Source: Cinnamomum chago (Eukaryota; Streptophyta; Magnoliopsida; Laurales; Lauraceae). From it: 64,000 bases of DNA. Position numbers and translations under genes: made by a program. Under the pieces are notes generated by a model, which had not been told where the DNA came from, did not search any database, and saw nothing but the letters and a program-made list of their open reading frames with translations. Below, in pieces: positions 49,824 to 62,212 of the stretch. Positions within the stretch are counted from its first letter, which is position 1, and every line of letters begins with the position of its first letter. The stretch lies in the NCBI GenBank assembly GCA_038049695.1, contig CP142459.1:64658001-64722000 (forward strand), read 5' to 3'.

Positions 49824-52800
49824 ATGGCAGGGAACAGTGACAATCACATCACCCAAGTTCTCTTTTGTGGGCCTTATTGGCCTGCTTCTCAAAATTACAC
49901 AAGAGATTATTTGCGGAGTTATCCATATATTCAGGTAACCTGACATACCCATTGCTTTTTTCTTTAAAATCATCTGCCCAAGAAAATCTGATCCATCGAA
50001 AGCCCATTTGATAGCACAAATAGAATGTTGCCTTTCAATATTCCTCCTTCACCCTGTATCTTCTCACCCAGTGTGCAGAAGAGAACACTTCTGCTTCTTT
50101 TCATGGTATTATCTTTGATTGAAAGGAGAGTAATAGATGTTTGATGAGATGTGTTTTGCAAATGTTTGGTTCGAGCAGCGACTGTTTGTTATTTCTTTTT
50201 TCAATCTCCTGCATGTTAGAATTTCACGAGGCATTGTTTATTTTATGCTTTTATTTGCGTGAAATGTAAGTCATGGCTAGGTTCTTTGGTTGTGAATTGG
50301 TTCTTCAAGTGTTGCAGGTTGATGATGTGCCCCTGAATGATGTGCCTGATGTTATTGACAAATACCATCTTTGTGTGGTAAAAAACCTGGGGCTGGATTC
50401 ACAAGTAATCGCTCGTGCAAAACAGATGAAGCTTATAATGCAGTTTGGTGTTGGACTGGAAGGTTACCCCCCCCCCCCCCTCATTCTATAATTCTGTGTA
50501 ACTTATAGGATGTGTTGAGTTCAACATCCACCCTTACTTCTGAGCGATTATAATTGTGGTCGAGCCCTCACTCTCACCATAAAACAATTGTTGTGCCGTT
50601 TTCTATCACCAATTGTTTTTTGGATAAGTCGTAGCTCAATGGGGTGTAAGATCCTACAAGTGGTATCAGAGCCTGGTAGGTCGGGTGTTCGACACGCGTT
50701 TTGCGAGTTGCATAGCAGGAATCGTGGCGGTTGTGCCATTGAGGGAGTGATTGTTGAGGTCAACGTCCACCCTTGCTCTTGAGCAATCATAATTGTGGTC
50801 GAGCAGTTATTCTTATTTCTACATGTTATTTAAATGCCAACATAGATGGCCAGAGATCTATATTTGACCATACATTTTGTCTTTCTTTTCCTTTTATTTA
50901 GGTGTTGACGTTGTTGCTGCTACACAATGTGGTATTAAAGTTGCAAGAATTCCTGGCAGTGTGACTGGAAATTCAGCATCGTGTGCTGAAATGGCCATCT
51001 ACTTGATGTTGGGCCTTCTTAAAAAACAAGTTTGTTCTTTTTCCTCCTACTGATACGTGTCATAATGTATTGCCGTTCACTTCAAAGATTTACATGGCAA
51101 TGATGTGTGCCCTTTTGGTGTCAGATGTCATTGTAATCTTATATGCATTCAAGAACTCATGTCCGGTTTAGATTGAGAACGAAGCTGAAACTGAAGAACA
51201 GACAAGGGATCACCCCTTTGCAGACATCACAGCCGATCTAAATAGGTTTCCTCATCTAAGCTACATGCAATTGGAAACTATAGATCAGCATGGCATATCA
51301 GGAGGATGACAGATATTTTGTTTTTAACTGATTTCTTTTATGCATTACTAAAAGATAAGGCCTTATTGGCAGTTGTCACAAATAATCTTGAAAGGCTAAT
51401 AATGACTGAGTTCCTGATTGAGGATTTAAAAACCTCGGTTTTGTATCTGGTTATTAAAAGGAAAATATTACAGAAAATAAAAACATCTGAATATTATAAT
51501 ATGTATATAAAATAACTTCCTTCCTTTTTGTGTATCAATATAAACACAGTATAATTTTCTGTACTTTATCAGCAATTCTGTTTTGTTATTGTTGAAATGA
51601 AGGCAACAAATTATTCTTAACTCAGCTTTAACTGTTTGATGAGTCGCTGCACTTACTCTGTTTTTGCAACAAATTTGTTACATGTTCTCTCGCTTTTTGG
51701 TTGTAACTGTTACATATGCTTGAGAACTGATTTTTAACCATGTACTATGCTGCTACAGAAGGAGATGGAAGCTGTTTTAAAGATGAAAAGGTTAGGTGAA
51801 CCAGTTGGTGAAACTCTCCTTGGAAAAACGGTGGGTCATGTTTTCTCATGTTTTTTCTGCTGTTTGAGTTTTCTTTCGGTTTATTTTGTCATCTTGAACC
51901 ATTACATAATTTCATAACCAAACAGCTTTAACAGCATCTGATTTGTTGGTTTTGCAATTTACCTGTGACGACTTAACTATGTTACAAAGTTGGTAACTGA
52001 GTATTGTGGCAAATGTATATTTATAGTTCAAAAAGCTTGGTGGATTACCAATAAAAAAATATCTTCGTGGATCTGCAGCATGTACTGCACATGTGTCTTC
52101 TGAAACCAGCCTGAACCATTGGACCATAGTATTCTGTACACTCGCTTGCTCTGAATTGGATGATCTGCATCTCCGCGCTTGTTTTGTGTGCATGCATGCT
52201 TGATATTGATGTTTGTACATGTGCATTGCATGCTGAGCACATATTCATGCATTGTATGTTTTTTATGCATTCATGTGCACATTCCACACACACATCCTTG
52301 TTTGTGCACAGTACAACACTACATTAAAATAGAAAAAGTGAGAGTAGTTTAAAGCTAACTAACATAAACTACTTTATTCACTTCATTGTAAAAAGATCTA
52401 GAATAAAAAATGTTGCTTATACATGTCAAATAATTTATGTCATGAAAATGGAGTCTCGGCCCCAAGTATTTAACATACAAAGTGCTAAATAACATAAGAT
52501 GGTCACAACCACAAATCAGTCAACACACAATAAGCATATAGATGGTGATTGTTTAAACTTACTCACTGTTCCAAGAAAAAAGAGGTTCCCTTAATTATTA
52601 TTTTTTCTTGTATAAGATATTTTCCTAATTGAATTGAATCCTAATGAGGTGTGGATTGATATAAATATAGTTATTTTGTCAATCCTGCTACTGTATCTGA
52701 AAGAGTAGTTTGGAGTTTTGAATAAAAATGAGTGAAGGTTAATGTGACTAAACACTAAAAGCAATGTTTTGAAATCGGGGCATGAGGTGGCATTTCCAAT

Positions 52801-55800
52801 TGCCCAAAGCATGAAGTGCAAGCCGTGGGGCGGCCTTATAAGCATGTAGCGGTGGGCCTAGGACTTGTGGGAGCCACTATGTAGAAAATTACAAATGGCC
52901 CCTTCCCTTTTCTGTTAAAAACAAGATGTGTTACTGGGATATTTGCCCCCCATATGGAGTTTGCTTGAAGGATGCCCTTCATCTAGGGCCTACATTTCAA
53001 ATATCACACATAGTGAGTTATATGCCCCAAATACAAGTCACACCTCATACTTGAGCCCCTTGGTATTTTGGTGATATTTCATCCCGTGCTCAAGGCATAA
53101 GCCCCAAATACTTCAAAAAGTACTAACTAGTGGTAAAATTTGAACCAACATTTCACTACATTTGGCTAACCAATGGAGTTCAATAATCTTCAACAGTACT
53201 TGAAATCAGCTGTTTTAGACCCTCCCATATGATTTGAGAGAGTGAAGACATGTGCGCACATTTAATAGTAGAAAATTAAAAATGAAAAGGAGGTAAAGCA
53301 CAATACATTTTCAGCTATCATAGACTGCCCTATTCTGGTTGGAATGGACTGAAACCTGGAACAGAAGTTTGTTTTTGTGTTCCATTCTGGATTCCCTCTG
53401 GGATATATTATTTTGGCTAAAAACGGCCAGGAATTACCTACTACAATTTGGAGACCAACCTGCAACTCATGTGCCTACTTCTTTTGCAACCACTTGAGGA
53501 AATGTTCTTAACTGCGATCTCCCAACTGAGGTGATTGGTAAGCTGCACTTTTCACGTTCTCCAGATATCCGCCAACATGCCATATGATTTAGCCTGTGCT
53601 GCACTAGTATGGACGTGCTTCTGAATTTAACACCTGTATCCTTTTGGAAAACCACAAAAAATTCATATTTTTTTTTATTCAGCCTTTATATATAGCAAGT
53701 TTTAAACATTGGAAATTTTGTATAATACTAGTATTGTATTGAATTCTACAATGATAGCTTTCATGGGGTTCTTATTGAAATAGATGGAACACAATTCCAG
53801 TATGTGTGAATTTATGTTCTCAGAAATTACAGAAAGAGAACCCCGAGGGGTAGCTCAGTTGGCCTAGGACCACGGTTTGCACCCGGAGGTTGTGGGTTCG
53901 AAACTGCACTATCACACTGAGGCAACAAGGGAATTTTATCTGGCTTTTTCTCCTGGGCCCGTATGGATTATTCTGGCCCAAAGGGTTGGGAACCTTGCGT
54001 TATATAAAAAAAAAAGATAAACAAAAAACTTTTATGTCAAAATCTGTGGGTTGCTAGATTACAAACTTGTCTACTACAAGCATTTTCACTGTTCGACTTA
54101 TGAATCATTGCAATGTAGAGTATAGGGAATGACTTGCTGTTGGAATAACTCTGTTGCTTCATCAGCCATTTTTTCTTAAAAATTTAAGGCTTGGAGCAGG
54201 TCCTACCTACATCTAAAACCATGATAGAAACTGTCACAAACTGTAACAGTTTGTGAAACTGTCATCTCAAGGGCATCATGCTTACCCCCTACCTCCTTGG
54301 ATCTTATTGCATTCAACAATAATAGAAACTGTCACAAACAGTTAACAGTTTGTGAAACTGTTATCTCAAGGGCACCATTTACAATGGCATCACCGTTACA
54401 CCCTACCTCCTTGGATCTCATTGCATTCAACAATTCCATTTGGCCAGGCTGCCCTGATGATAGATGCCATACTACTGGCTTTTGTGTATACGTGGACACA
54501 TTCTTATAACTTGGAGTGCAAAGAAACAAGCAACTGTGGCCTGATCCAGCACTGAGTCCGAGTACTAATCCCTTGCTGCCTTGCATTCATTGTGGCCGAT
54601 CTAGCTTGGATTCGAACTCTTCTCAAGCATCTCAATATTTAGATTCCCACCGGTTATTTGGTGTGATAACATCAGTGCAATTGCCTTGACGGTCAATCCC
54701 GTTTATTACTAACACAAAACACACTGAAATTGATTATCATTTGATTGAATGTGTTATTCGTAGAGATCTAAATGTTTGTTTTGTTTCTTCTCAAGACCGG
54801 GTCGTTGGATATAATTACCAAGGACTTCCATGCCCCAAATTTTTTATATTTGGGACAAGCTAACCCTGAAGGACCTCCCTTCTAGCTAAAGGGAGTATCT
54901 TGGAGCAGATCCTGACTAGTTTAAAACTGTAAAAGAAACATTCACAAACCACAACTGTTTCTGAAGCTCTCACACATTTCTCAACTGTGACTAACTGTAA
55001 CAATTTCTGAAACTGTTTCCTCTATATATACTGTGTAGCACAACAGGCTTTTTGCATTTCAATGCAGTGAATTTTATTGTGTCTAGTCTTATTATAAAGA
55101 AGTCAGAAATTGATATTCATAGCTGTCTTTAGCCATTGGCCCTTTTATAGTTAATCACTTATATATTGATTTCATTTCATGTAATACTATGAATTATGTA
55201 ACAGAGATTCTGTTTCGCCCCATGTAGGTCTTTATTATGGGATTTGGAGCTATTGGGCGTGATCTGGCCAAGCGTCTGCGGCCATTTGGTGTGAGGATCC
55301 TTGCAACTAAACGGAGCTGGGCCTCAGAACAGCCAGTATCTAACCAATCAAATGGTATGAGATAAGTATTTATATCAGCTATAAAGTGAGTTGCAACAAG
55401 AAACATGACATGGAACCTCCGATTCACTATTTATTAGGTTCTGCTGTTAGATCTGCCACTTTGAGCATGGAAAGTGATGGCAATGATAGTCTGGTTGATA
55501 AGAAAGGTGGCCCTGAAAATCTTTTTGAATTTGCCAGGGAGGCAGACATAGTTGTTACTTGCTTGGCCCTGAATCCTGAAACGGTGAATTCCATGTCCTT
55601 TATATTTTTCCTTCCTATTTTTTTACATGCCACAATACATTCATTATGTTACTGTCTGACACCCAAGTACATGTGGCTGATTCAACTTTTAGGCGGGCAT
55701 AGTGAACCAGAAATTCCTCTCGTCAATGAGACAGGTTTGCAATTTATAACTTCACAAATCTTTTATCAGTTTCCATAACTTCAGTGATGCATATGAATAG

Positions 55801-58800
55801 AGTAACCTTATGTTTATATTTTAAGGCGTCCACTTTCTGAACATGGAATTTGATTGGGACAGAAGAAAACGTCAGAAACTGGTTTATGTTAGCATTTACT
55901 TGTGTCTGCACTCAGAAGCTTATCTGCCCCCCATGCCCACAAATGCTTTCTCCTACTTTTTTTTTTTTTTTTTTTTTTTTATAAAAAAGAGAGTAAACTA
56001 CCATGCATCATCGAAAGCATGGTCAATGTTCTGATATGGTAAAAGGCATATGCATATTTTTGATAGGGCTATTCCCACGGATGTGTAGTCTTGACAATGC
56101 TTGATCAACATCGCCAGAGGCCTTTTCTGATCAATTTGGGGTCGACTAAAAGATTTCTACTCTAAAAACTTCCAACCAAGCAATGACCACAACATATGTG
56201 AATGATATTGCCATGGTTACGTTGAAAATCCTACTGATGCTTCCCTCCGGAGGTGGAGGCCATTTAACTATTATTCAGCCAATGGGGAATACCCACCCAA
56301 TAAATGGGAAAAGATGAACACAATGTGCTGTTTATTAAATGAAAAGCATAATGTTGTTTGTGCTTAAAACAATGAGAAACGATCATATCTTGACACAAGG
56401 ACCATCCTAATGATTGTCTGTTTGACAAGTGGAGGGCTCACCTTTGGTTGGTTCAACCCATTCGACTCACATCCACTCCTTGTATTAACGCTGGTCCAAA
56501 TTTCACTCTGACCATAGTGATTTACGCGGTTGGATTGATCAGGTCTTATAACCTCTGATACCCAGATACTTGCAAATGGGCATTGTATCTTGTTTGATAT
56601 GTATTTGATACCTCACTTTTTGTGCAAAACCATGTCCCTTCCAAATCCTTGGCACGTCCCTGCCACATCCATGATCCATGCCATATGTGAGCACCCTAGC
56701 TTATAAGTATATTCTGAATAAGTGTAGATTGTGACGTGGTGGATGCCATGAAGTGGTCATCATGACTCATGTAGCTTATATGCAGACTTATCTTAGGAGA
56801 AAATATTCTTTAGCTTATTTGAAAAAGTGCTCCTCATATTTATTTTGGACAAGTTGGATGATCTAGATCAATCCAACCCTCAAAAACACCCATCCTCTAT
56901 GAAGTGGTCATCATAACTCATGTAGCTTATGCAGGCTTCTCTTAGGAGAAAATATTCTGTAGCTTATTTGAAAAAGTTTTCCTCATTTATTTTAGACAAG
57001 CTGGCCGACCCATGATGAATCCAACCCTCACAAACACCTATCCTCTATGAATTGGTACCTAACCAAATTGGATAATCATCTAACTATGGATTCACAAGAA
57101 AGACTTCACTTACTAAACCAATAAAATTTGAAGATCTTGAGATCAAGGGTGAGGATCATTTAATTGGAAGGTATTTGGCCAACTCATATTCCACATCAAG
57201 CCCTTTATTCTCCTACCCAAAGATAGGGTGAGGTGGGGTTTGGAATAAGTTGCCCTTGCTTGTCATTTTTTCATTATTTAGTGCAACGCTTTTCCGTGCA
57301 AGAAGAGGAAAAACTGAACTATTTTTTTCTTTAAATATGTGGAAAACCATTTCCTGTATAAGGGAGTAGGAATTTCTATTCCGCGGCATCATGGAAAAGG
57401 AATTCGTGGTGCCACAGAGTTCCAGCTTTGCACAAACGTGCCCTTAGTGTAGTCCAGATGCATGTATGGTTTAGTTGGATAGGAAGGGATTTGCATAAAT
57501 CGCATATGGCTCACATATCATTTTGTTCCGTTGATCATAACCATCTCATGTGAGCTCCTTGAGATGATAACCTGTGATTCAACCACACCTGCTCCATGAT
57601 TTTTTTGGTAAAATCATTTAAATAATTTGAGTAGTGTTATCATTTGATTGTAATGATATGCTTGCTCTTACAACTCTAGATCTCACACTCTAATCTGCTA
57701 GATCATACATTAGCTAATCTTGCTTTTGCTTTGTCTCCAGGGTTCCCTCCTAGTAAATATTGCTCGAGGAGGTCTCCTGGACTATGAGTCTGTCAAACAT
57801 CATCTTGAGTCTGGTCACTTGGGTGGCTTAGCCCTTGATGTTACCTGGACTGAACCCTTTGATCCTGACGATCCAATACTGAAGTTTCCAAATGTTCTAG
57901 TCACACCTCACGTCGCTGGTGTCACTGAGTTTTCTTACAGAACAATGGCTAAGGTATTGTCTAAGCAATCTTTATCATACTTCAAATTTTTTATGGTTAT
58001 GTTGCACGTTCTAGTTGTTAGCTTCAAAGGGCCAGAGTACAAAGTTGGAATTTCATTGACAGGCTAGCTACTGCATTCAGTTATCAAAAAGGTAATCATG
58101 GAAAAAAGAATTTATGTGGCTTCAAGGTAGAACTTTTCAAAATTAACAAAGAGAAAAATGGTAAAAAGTGTGAAATACCCTCGCTGAGGATGGGGTGCTT
58201 CGTTCTTCTTTATCCTTTGATGTATAGTTTGTATCGAGATTTCTTGTGTTTTTTGTTCTTTTGGGTTTTCCCCTCTTATTAATAAATTTTACTGTTTTTT
58301 TTTTTTTTTTTGAATGTGAAATACCCAGGCCATGAGGTCAACAAGATGATAGAAAGTAGATCCTAAACTACGATGAGATGTACGCCTTATGAACTTGGCT
58401 GCTATGCTCCCTTATTTTAAATAATATATATAAACTGGTTTATAGATACTAATACTACTACTATCGCTGTAGTTGTCGGTGGTGTTGTGGTGGTGTTGTG
58501 GTTGTGATTCTTTGTGCTGCTGTTGTCTCGACTCTTGTGGTTCCTGTTGTTTTTGTTGTTGGTGGGGGTCCATGCACTTGAACTGAGCATAATGTTGATA
58601 CTGAAAAGTCAGAAATTGTAATGCCGGAACAATAAGGTTAATGTGGGATTGGGTGCTTTTCTCTATATATCCTGAACTGGTAGTCTCATTCTCATTGGAT
58701 ACATCGATGCATTCTTCTGATTTTTTTTTTTCCAGTCACTGACATATCTCAAAGCAAAGTACTTTCCATAAAATCAATCATTTAGATAGGTGCAGGTGTA

Positions 58801-58923
58801 TCCCATGGCGAAGTCGCTGCTTCTTCTGATTGTTTTCTTCTTTCAATGTTGCAGGTAGTTGGTGATTGTGCTCTTCAACTTCATGCAGGGGATCCACTGA
58901 CTGGAATTGAGTTTGTGAATTGA
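49824..58923 (+). CDS. D-isomer-specific 2-hydroxyacid dehydrogenase (At1g72190-like)
   Basis: Nine exons: 49824-49934, 50318-50462, 50902-51029, 51759-51830, 55228-55354, 55438-55583, 55693-55734, 57741-57953 and 58855-58923. All junctions are GT-AG and in phase, giving 350 aa. The Rossmann NAD(P)-binding motif GFGAIG is at residues 157-162. The catalytic triad of the family is present: Arg266 (NIARGG), Glu295 (TWTEPFDPDDP) and His314 (TPHVAG). The C-terminus is ALQLHAGDPLTGIEFVN. It resembles the plant family typified by Arabidopsis At1g72190 (from memory), oxidoreductases of 2-keto/2-hydroxyacids with no firmly known substrate. There is no obvious transit peptide, so it is probably cytosolic (inference). 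Start: AAAATGG at 49824, the first ATG ahead of the conserved TQVLFCGP. Exon 7 is only 42 bases. A truncated tandem copy lies upstream and a decayed one downstream. Confidence 0.94.
50513..50806 (+). mobile_element. TRIM-like element, shortened (copy 2)
   Basis: One full LTR-like segment (50513-50658), a primer-binding site (TGGTATCAGAGCC, 50661-50673), the internal part, and a second LTR-like segment starting at 50752 that is cut at about 50806. The cut joins sequence equivalent to about 36964 in copy 1, at a shared GCAGTTATTCTT. The element therefore predates the duplication, and copy 2 later lost part of it. It lies in intron 2. Confidence 0.75.
53841..54014 (+). mobile_element. tRNA-derived SINE (copy 2)
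   Basis: The same SINE as at 40018, in intron 4, with A box TAGCTCAGTTGG and B box GTGGGTTCGAAACT. The right target-site duplication has been lost by shortening of the A-rich tail. Confidence 0.85.
55959..55980. repeat. Poly-T tract
   Basis: A run of about 22 T in intron 7. The matching place in copy 1 (about 42150) is a mixed TTTTTCTTTTTAAT, so the tract expanded or contracted after duplication. Confidence 0.8.
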
Positions 58924-59294
58924 AGAAGAAACTGCAAAGTCCAAGGATCCCAGACTTACTGTTTCAATTCCCATTACCAATTTACCCTGGAAACATGAGG
59001 ATGTATTTGGTGAACGCTGCCCATCCCATGTAGATTGTGAATTGGATAAATTACTAAAAGCATGTACTTGTTGTTCTGACTCCCATTTACCAATTTACAA
59101 TGAAACCAAGAGAATCTTTTTAATTAACAATCTAATACCTCTTTCTGAACAACCTGGTTAAGTGAAGGCAGAAGTAATCCTCATTGAAAAGTCGTCTTGG
59201 GGCATAAACCATTTCAGTACAACCATGTAAATCTATCACAACTGGAAGTTTTATCATTATTGTTTCCTTTTACTAAATTTCTTACCATTGTTCG

Positions 59295-61059
59295 CAGGCG
59301 TATTTGGCAATTAACTTGTTAATTTAAAGTAAAGAAATGATAAGGGGTCACATCAAAAGTGAACAATTTCAAAATTACCTCCAAAATTTTTAAAAAGAGT
59401 AAAAAAAGCAACCTTCATTCTCCACTAAAAGATAAAATACCTCCACTTTTCTATAAAAAAAAGTCAAAAAGGTTTCATACCAAACAGTTAAAAACAAAAC
59501 GTCATCATAACATCTTATATTTTATTATCTTTTGATTTGATGCTTCATCTTACCATACTTTAATTCACCGTACATCCAAACAAAAGTAGACCTTGTTTAG
59601 TTTGGCAAGTGTTACTGTCCGCTGCCTCTACTTAACAGGCACTATGAAATTGAGGATACTATGAAGTTGAGGATCCAATGCACAGGGTATGAATCGATTA
59701 AACAGTTTGTGTATATTTATACAGCCTTATGGCACCATCTTATGATCATCAATTAGTGAGAATCTGATATGAAAGCACCCATTTCTTTGGTGTGGGAGGT
59801 GTAAATGGTAAATCTTTGTCCAAATCGAAGAGGTATTGTGCCATGAACCATATATAAAATATTAGCATTATTTCCTCCCTTTGATGGCATTTGCAACCCA
59901 GTTGTAGGTGTTAAGAGGAGAGGTTATATAGATTTGATCAAGTTGGATGATAAATTGGGTAGGGCTGCAAACCGATATCCGATTATTTGGGGTCTACGAC
60001 TCGGGAAAAAAGGGGATTGGGAATCTAATTTTGGTTCTAAAAAAAAAAAATGGGAGTTAGATTTGGAACATAACTTGATCAGACGATCCATACATGTTTT
60101 TTGACCCAAGGATCTGAACCCAGACTTGTTCCAAATGCATATTTAAGACTTGTTTTGAGCCCCAATCCTCAAATCCGCCACATAGAGTTGGAATCAGAAC
60201 CGGGTACTATTTTTGGTCTGGTCTGGAATCGAAATTGGACCCTTCATTTTTTTGTTATCCACGAATTTGGATATATCTGATAGGCTGTGTGCCATATCAA
60301 ACGGGACAGAGAATAGTTTCACCCGTGACCTGACCTGCTTCCAAACCAGCATCATGAGCCTCACCCTTAGCTTTGGCTTATAGGATTTTAACCCAATCTG
60401 GCCGCACTATTTTAAAATGCCTCATGTGAGGTTAAGGCTAAGGTCGCACTTATTTATATCCAAGATCAGGAATAAGATGTTTCCAATGTGAGACATACAC
60501 TTCTACATACTTCGTCTTTAAGAGTTTTTCCCGCCCTCTCTCTCTCTAGAGACAACGCCCTTCTACAAGGAGCCATATGCGTGGAGGTTAAACATGAATC
60601 ATCCTAAATGAGGGGGCCCCTCATTCACAAAATTAACTTGATAGAACAAAGGGTTTTGAACCATGCTCAACCCGTGGGCAATCAATCTGCCAGCCACTAT
60701 GGCAGCCTACAAAAGAAAATGTCAAAGTTTGTTCTAAAATGCAATATTTTGTGGCTTCATATCACAAGGTTTGAATGAATGGAGGCCAATTCTTTTAATC
60801 TAGCTCTGATCCATTTGATACCCCTTCACATCCACCACCCCCACCTTGTTCTCATCCTGGTGGACCCTACAGAAGTCACACCATTGTACCATTTCTAGAC
60901 CTTGCATTTATTGAGATGTCAACCTCAAATAGCATGTTAGCAAGTATGGTTTCCTGTACTACATCCAGCTTGTGTGAGGCAGGCAGGCATCTTACTGTTT
61001 CTTTTTTATAATTTTGATGTCATGTTCCCAACAAGGCTATGTTTGAAAAAGAACATGAA
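59295..61059. other. Spacer downstream of the dehydrogenase gene
   Basis: 59958-60290 begins with AGGGCTGCAAACCGATATCC and is rich in ATCCGA/GAACCC words, resembling a decayed hAT-like element. The rest shows no recognised feature and no gene. Confidence 0.5.
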
Positions 61060-61830
61060 TTGCCTGTCCACTCTGGTTTTTAAGCAAAATCATTTAAATG
61101 ACTGGAGAAGCATTGACATATCATCTTTTCCTGTATGTTTAATTCTAATTTGATAGATAGCATATTAGATAATCTAATCTAACTTCTGTTTTGTCTCAAG
61201 GTGAATCAGGTCATTTGGGTGTCTCAGGCCTTGATGATACTTATTATAACCACCTTCAATGTTTTATTTCTCTGAACCCTTTCTTATTGTCCTACTTTGT
61301 CGTCGAGTTCGACAAGTTCAATGAATTAATTCTAGTCTATGGTTTTGGTAATTGGTATAATATATATTTAAGAAAACCAACACCATTTAAACTAAGATGG
61401 TCCAAGAGATGTCCCTTTAGCAACCTGAAAAAATACTAAGCACTCTTTCGCGAATTGGGATGAATTGGTTCAATCTGGCACCATGGACTTGGACAAATTC
61501 ACTAGCAAATTGTTTAAGTAAAATGATTGGTAGCTTCAGATCTATTTGCATGAATCAGGAAACCATGATTCGAAGCCTTGGTGCATAATTTATGTATTTA
61601 CAAATATCTAAATGTGCCCTATGAACGATCATGAGCACATAAAAAGCCCAAAGTACTTACCTCATCCACCCAATTAGTTAGGTACAAGCATACCCCAACA
61701 ACAAAGTAGTTGAGCCCTAGCTTTATCTCCTGAATGTTTTGTACTTCCAAAGATGCATGTTGTTGGTTATTGCTGTCTTCAACTTCATCCCGGGATCCAT
61801 TGAGAGGAATTGAATTTGTCATCTGAAGAA
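61060..61830 (+). pseudogene. Old decayed third copy of the dehydrogenase 3' end
   Basis: Around 61080 the sequence AAAATCATTTAAAT matches intron 7 of the intact gene, followed by TTTTGTCTCAAG in the acceptor position. 61201-61242 then reads ESGHLGVSGLDDT, matching ESGHLGGLALDVT of exon 8. 61759-61829 matches exon 9 nearly base for base (TCTTCAACTTCAT, GGGATCCA, GGAATTGA, TTTGT), with stops. The first about 70 bases of exon 8 and most of intron 8 are missing. Divergence is far higher than between the two large copies, so this is the oldest duplicate. Confidence 0.75.
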
Positions 61831-62212
61831 TTTTTTTTTTTTTTTTTTCTTCCCAGCTAAGGGGCTTAGGCATTGTGAAACTTACAAATGCGAGGTGACG
61901 GGAACTCGCGCATGCAAGGAGACACAACTCACACATGTGAAATAATAGCAACTCACAAAAGCAAGGAGCGGGGAGGCCAAATTTTTTTATTTATTTATTT
62001 TATAACAATAAAATTTTATTTCAACGCAAAGGGGAATTACAAGGACAAAATGGCAAACTAAATGAGGGACAAAAAACAAAAAAACAACGTTAGATATGAT
62101 CAAAGGAGGGCAGAGGCCAACTTTGAAGCTTGGACCTCCCAATGACAACAACCACTCCCTACGACCGGGGTAAGGTTCTCTTCTCGAAGAACCAATTTAA
62201 CAGCCAAATTGT
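61831..62212. other. Repeat-like spacer
   Basis: A T-run (61831-61849) and, at 61985-62210, A/T-rich then purine-rich DNA that looks like the 3' end of a minus-strand retroposon (T-rich start, TTTCAACGCAAAGGGGAATT). No gene seen. Confidence 0.4.

Larger units (their letters stand above)
50465..59294 (+). repeat. Segmental duplication, copy 2 (within the intact gene)
   Basis: The counterpart of 36219-47152. It begins at the poly-C run (about 50467-50480), three bases after exon 2 ends, and stops at about 59294, where CCATTGTTC gives way to unrelated sequence. Confidence 0.92.
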
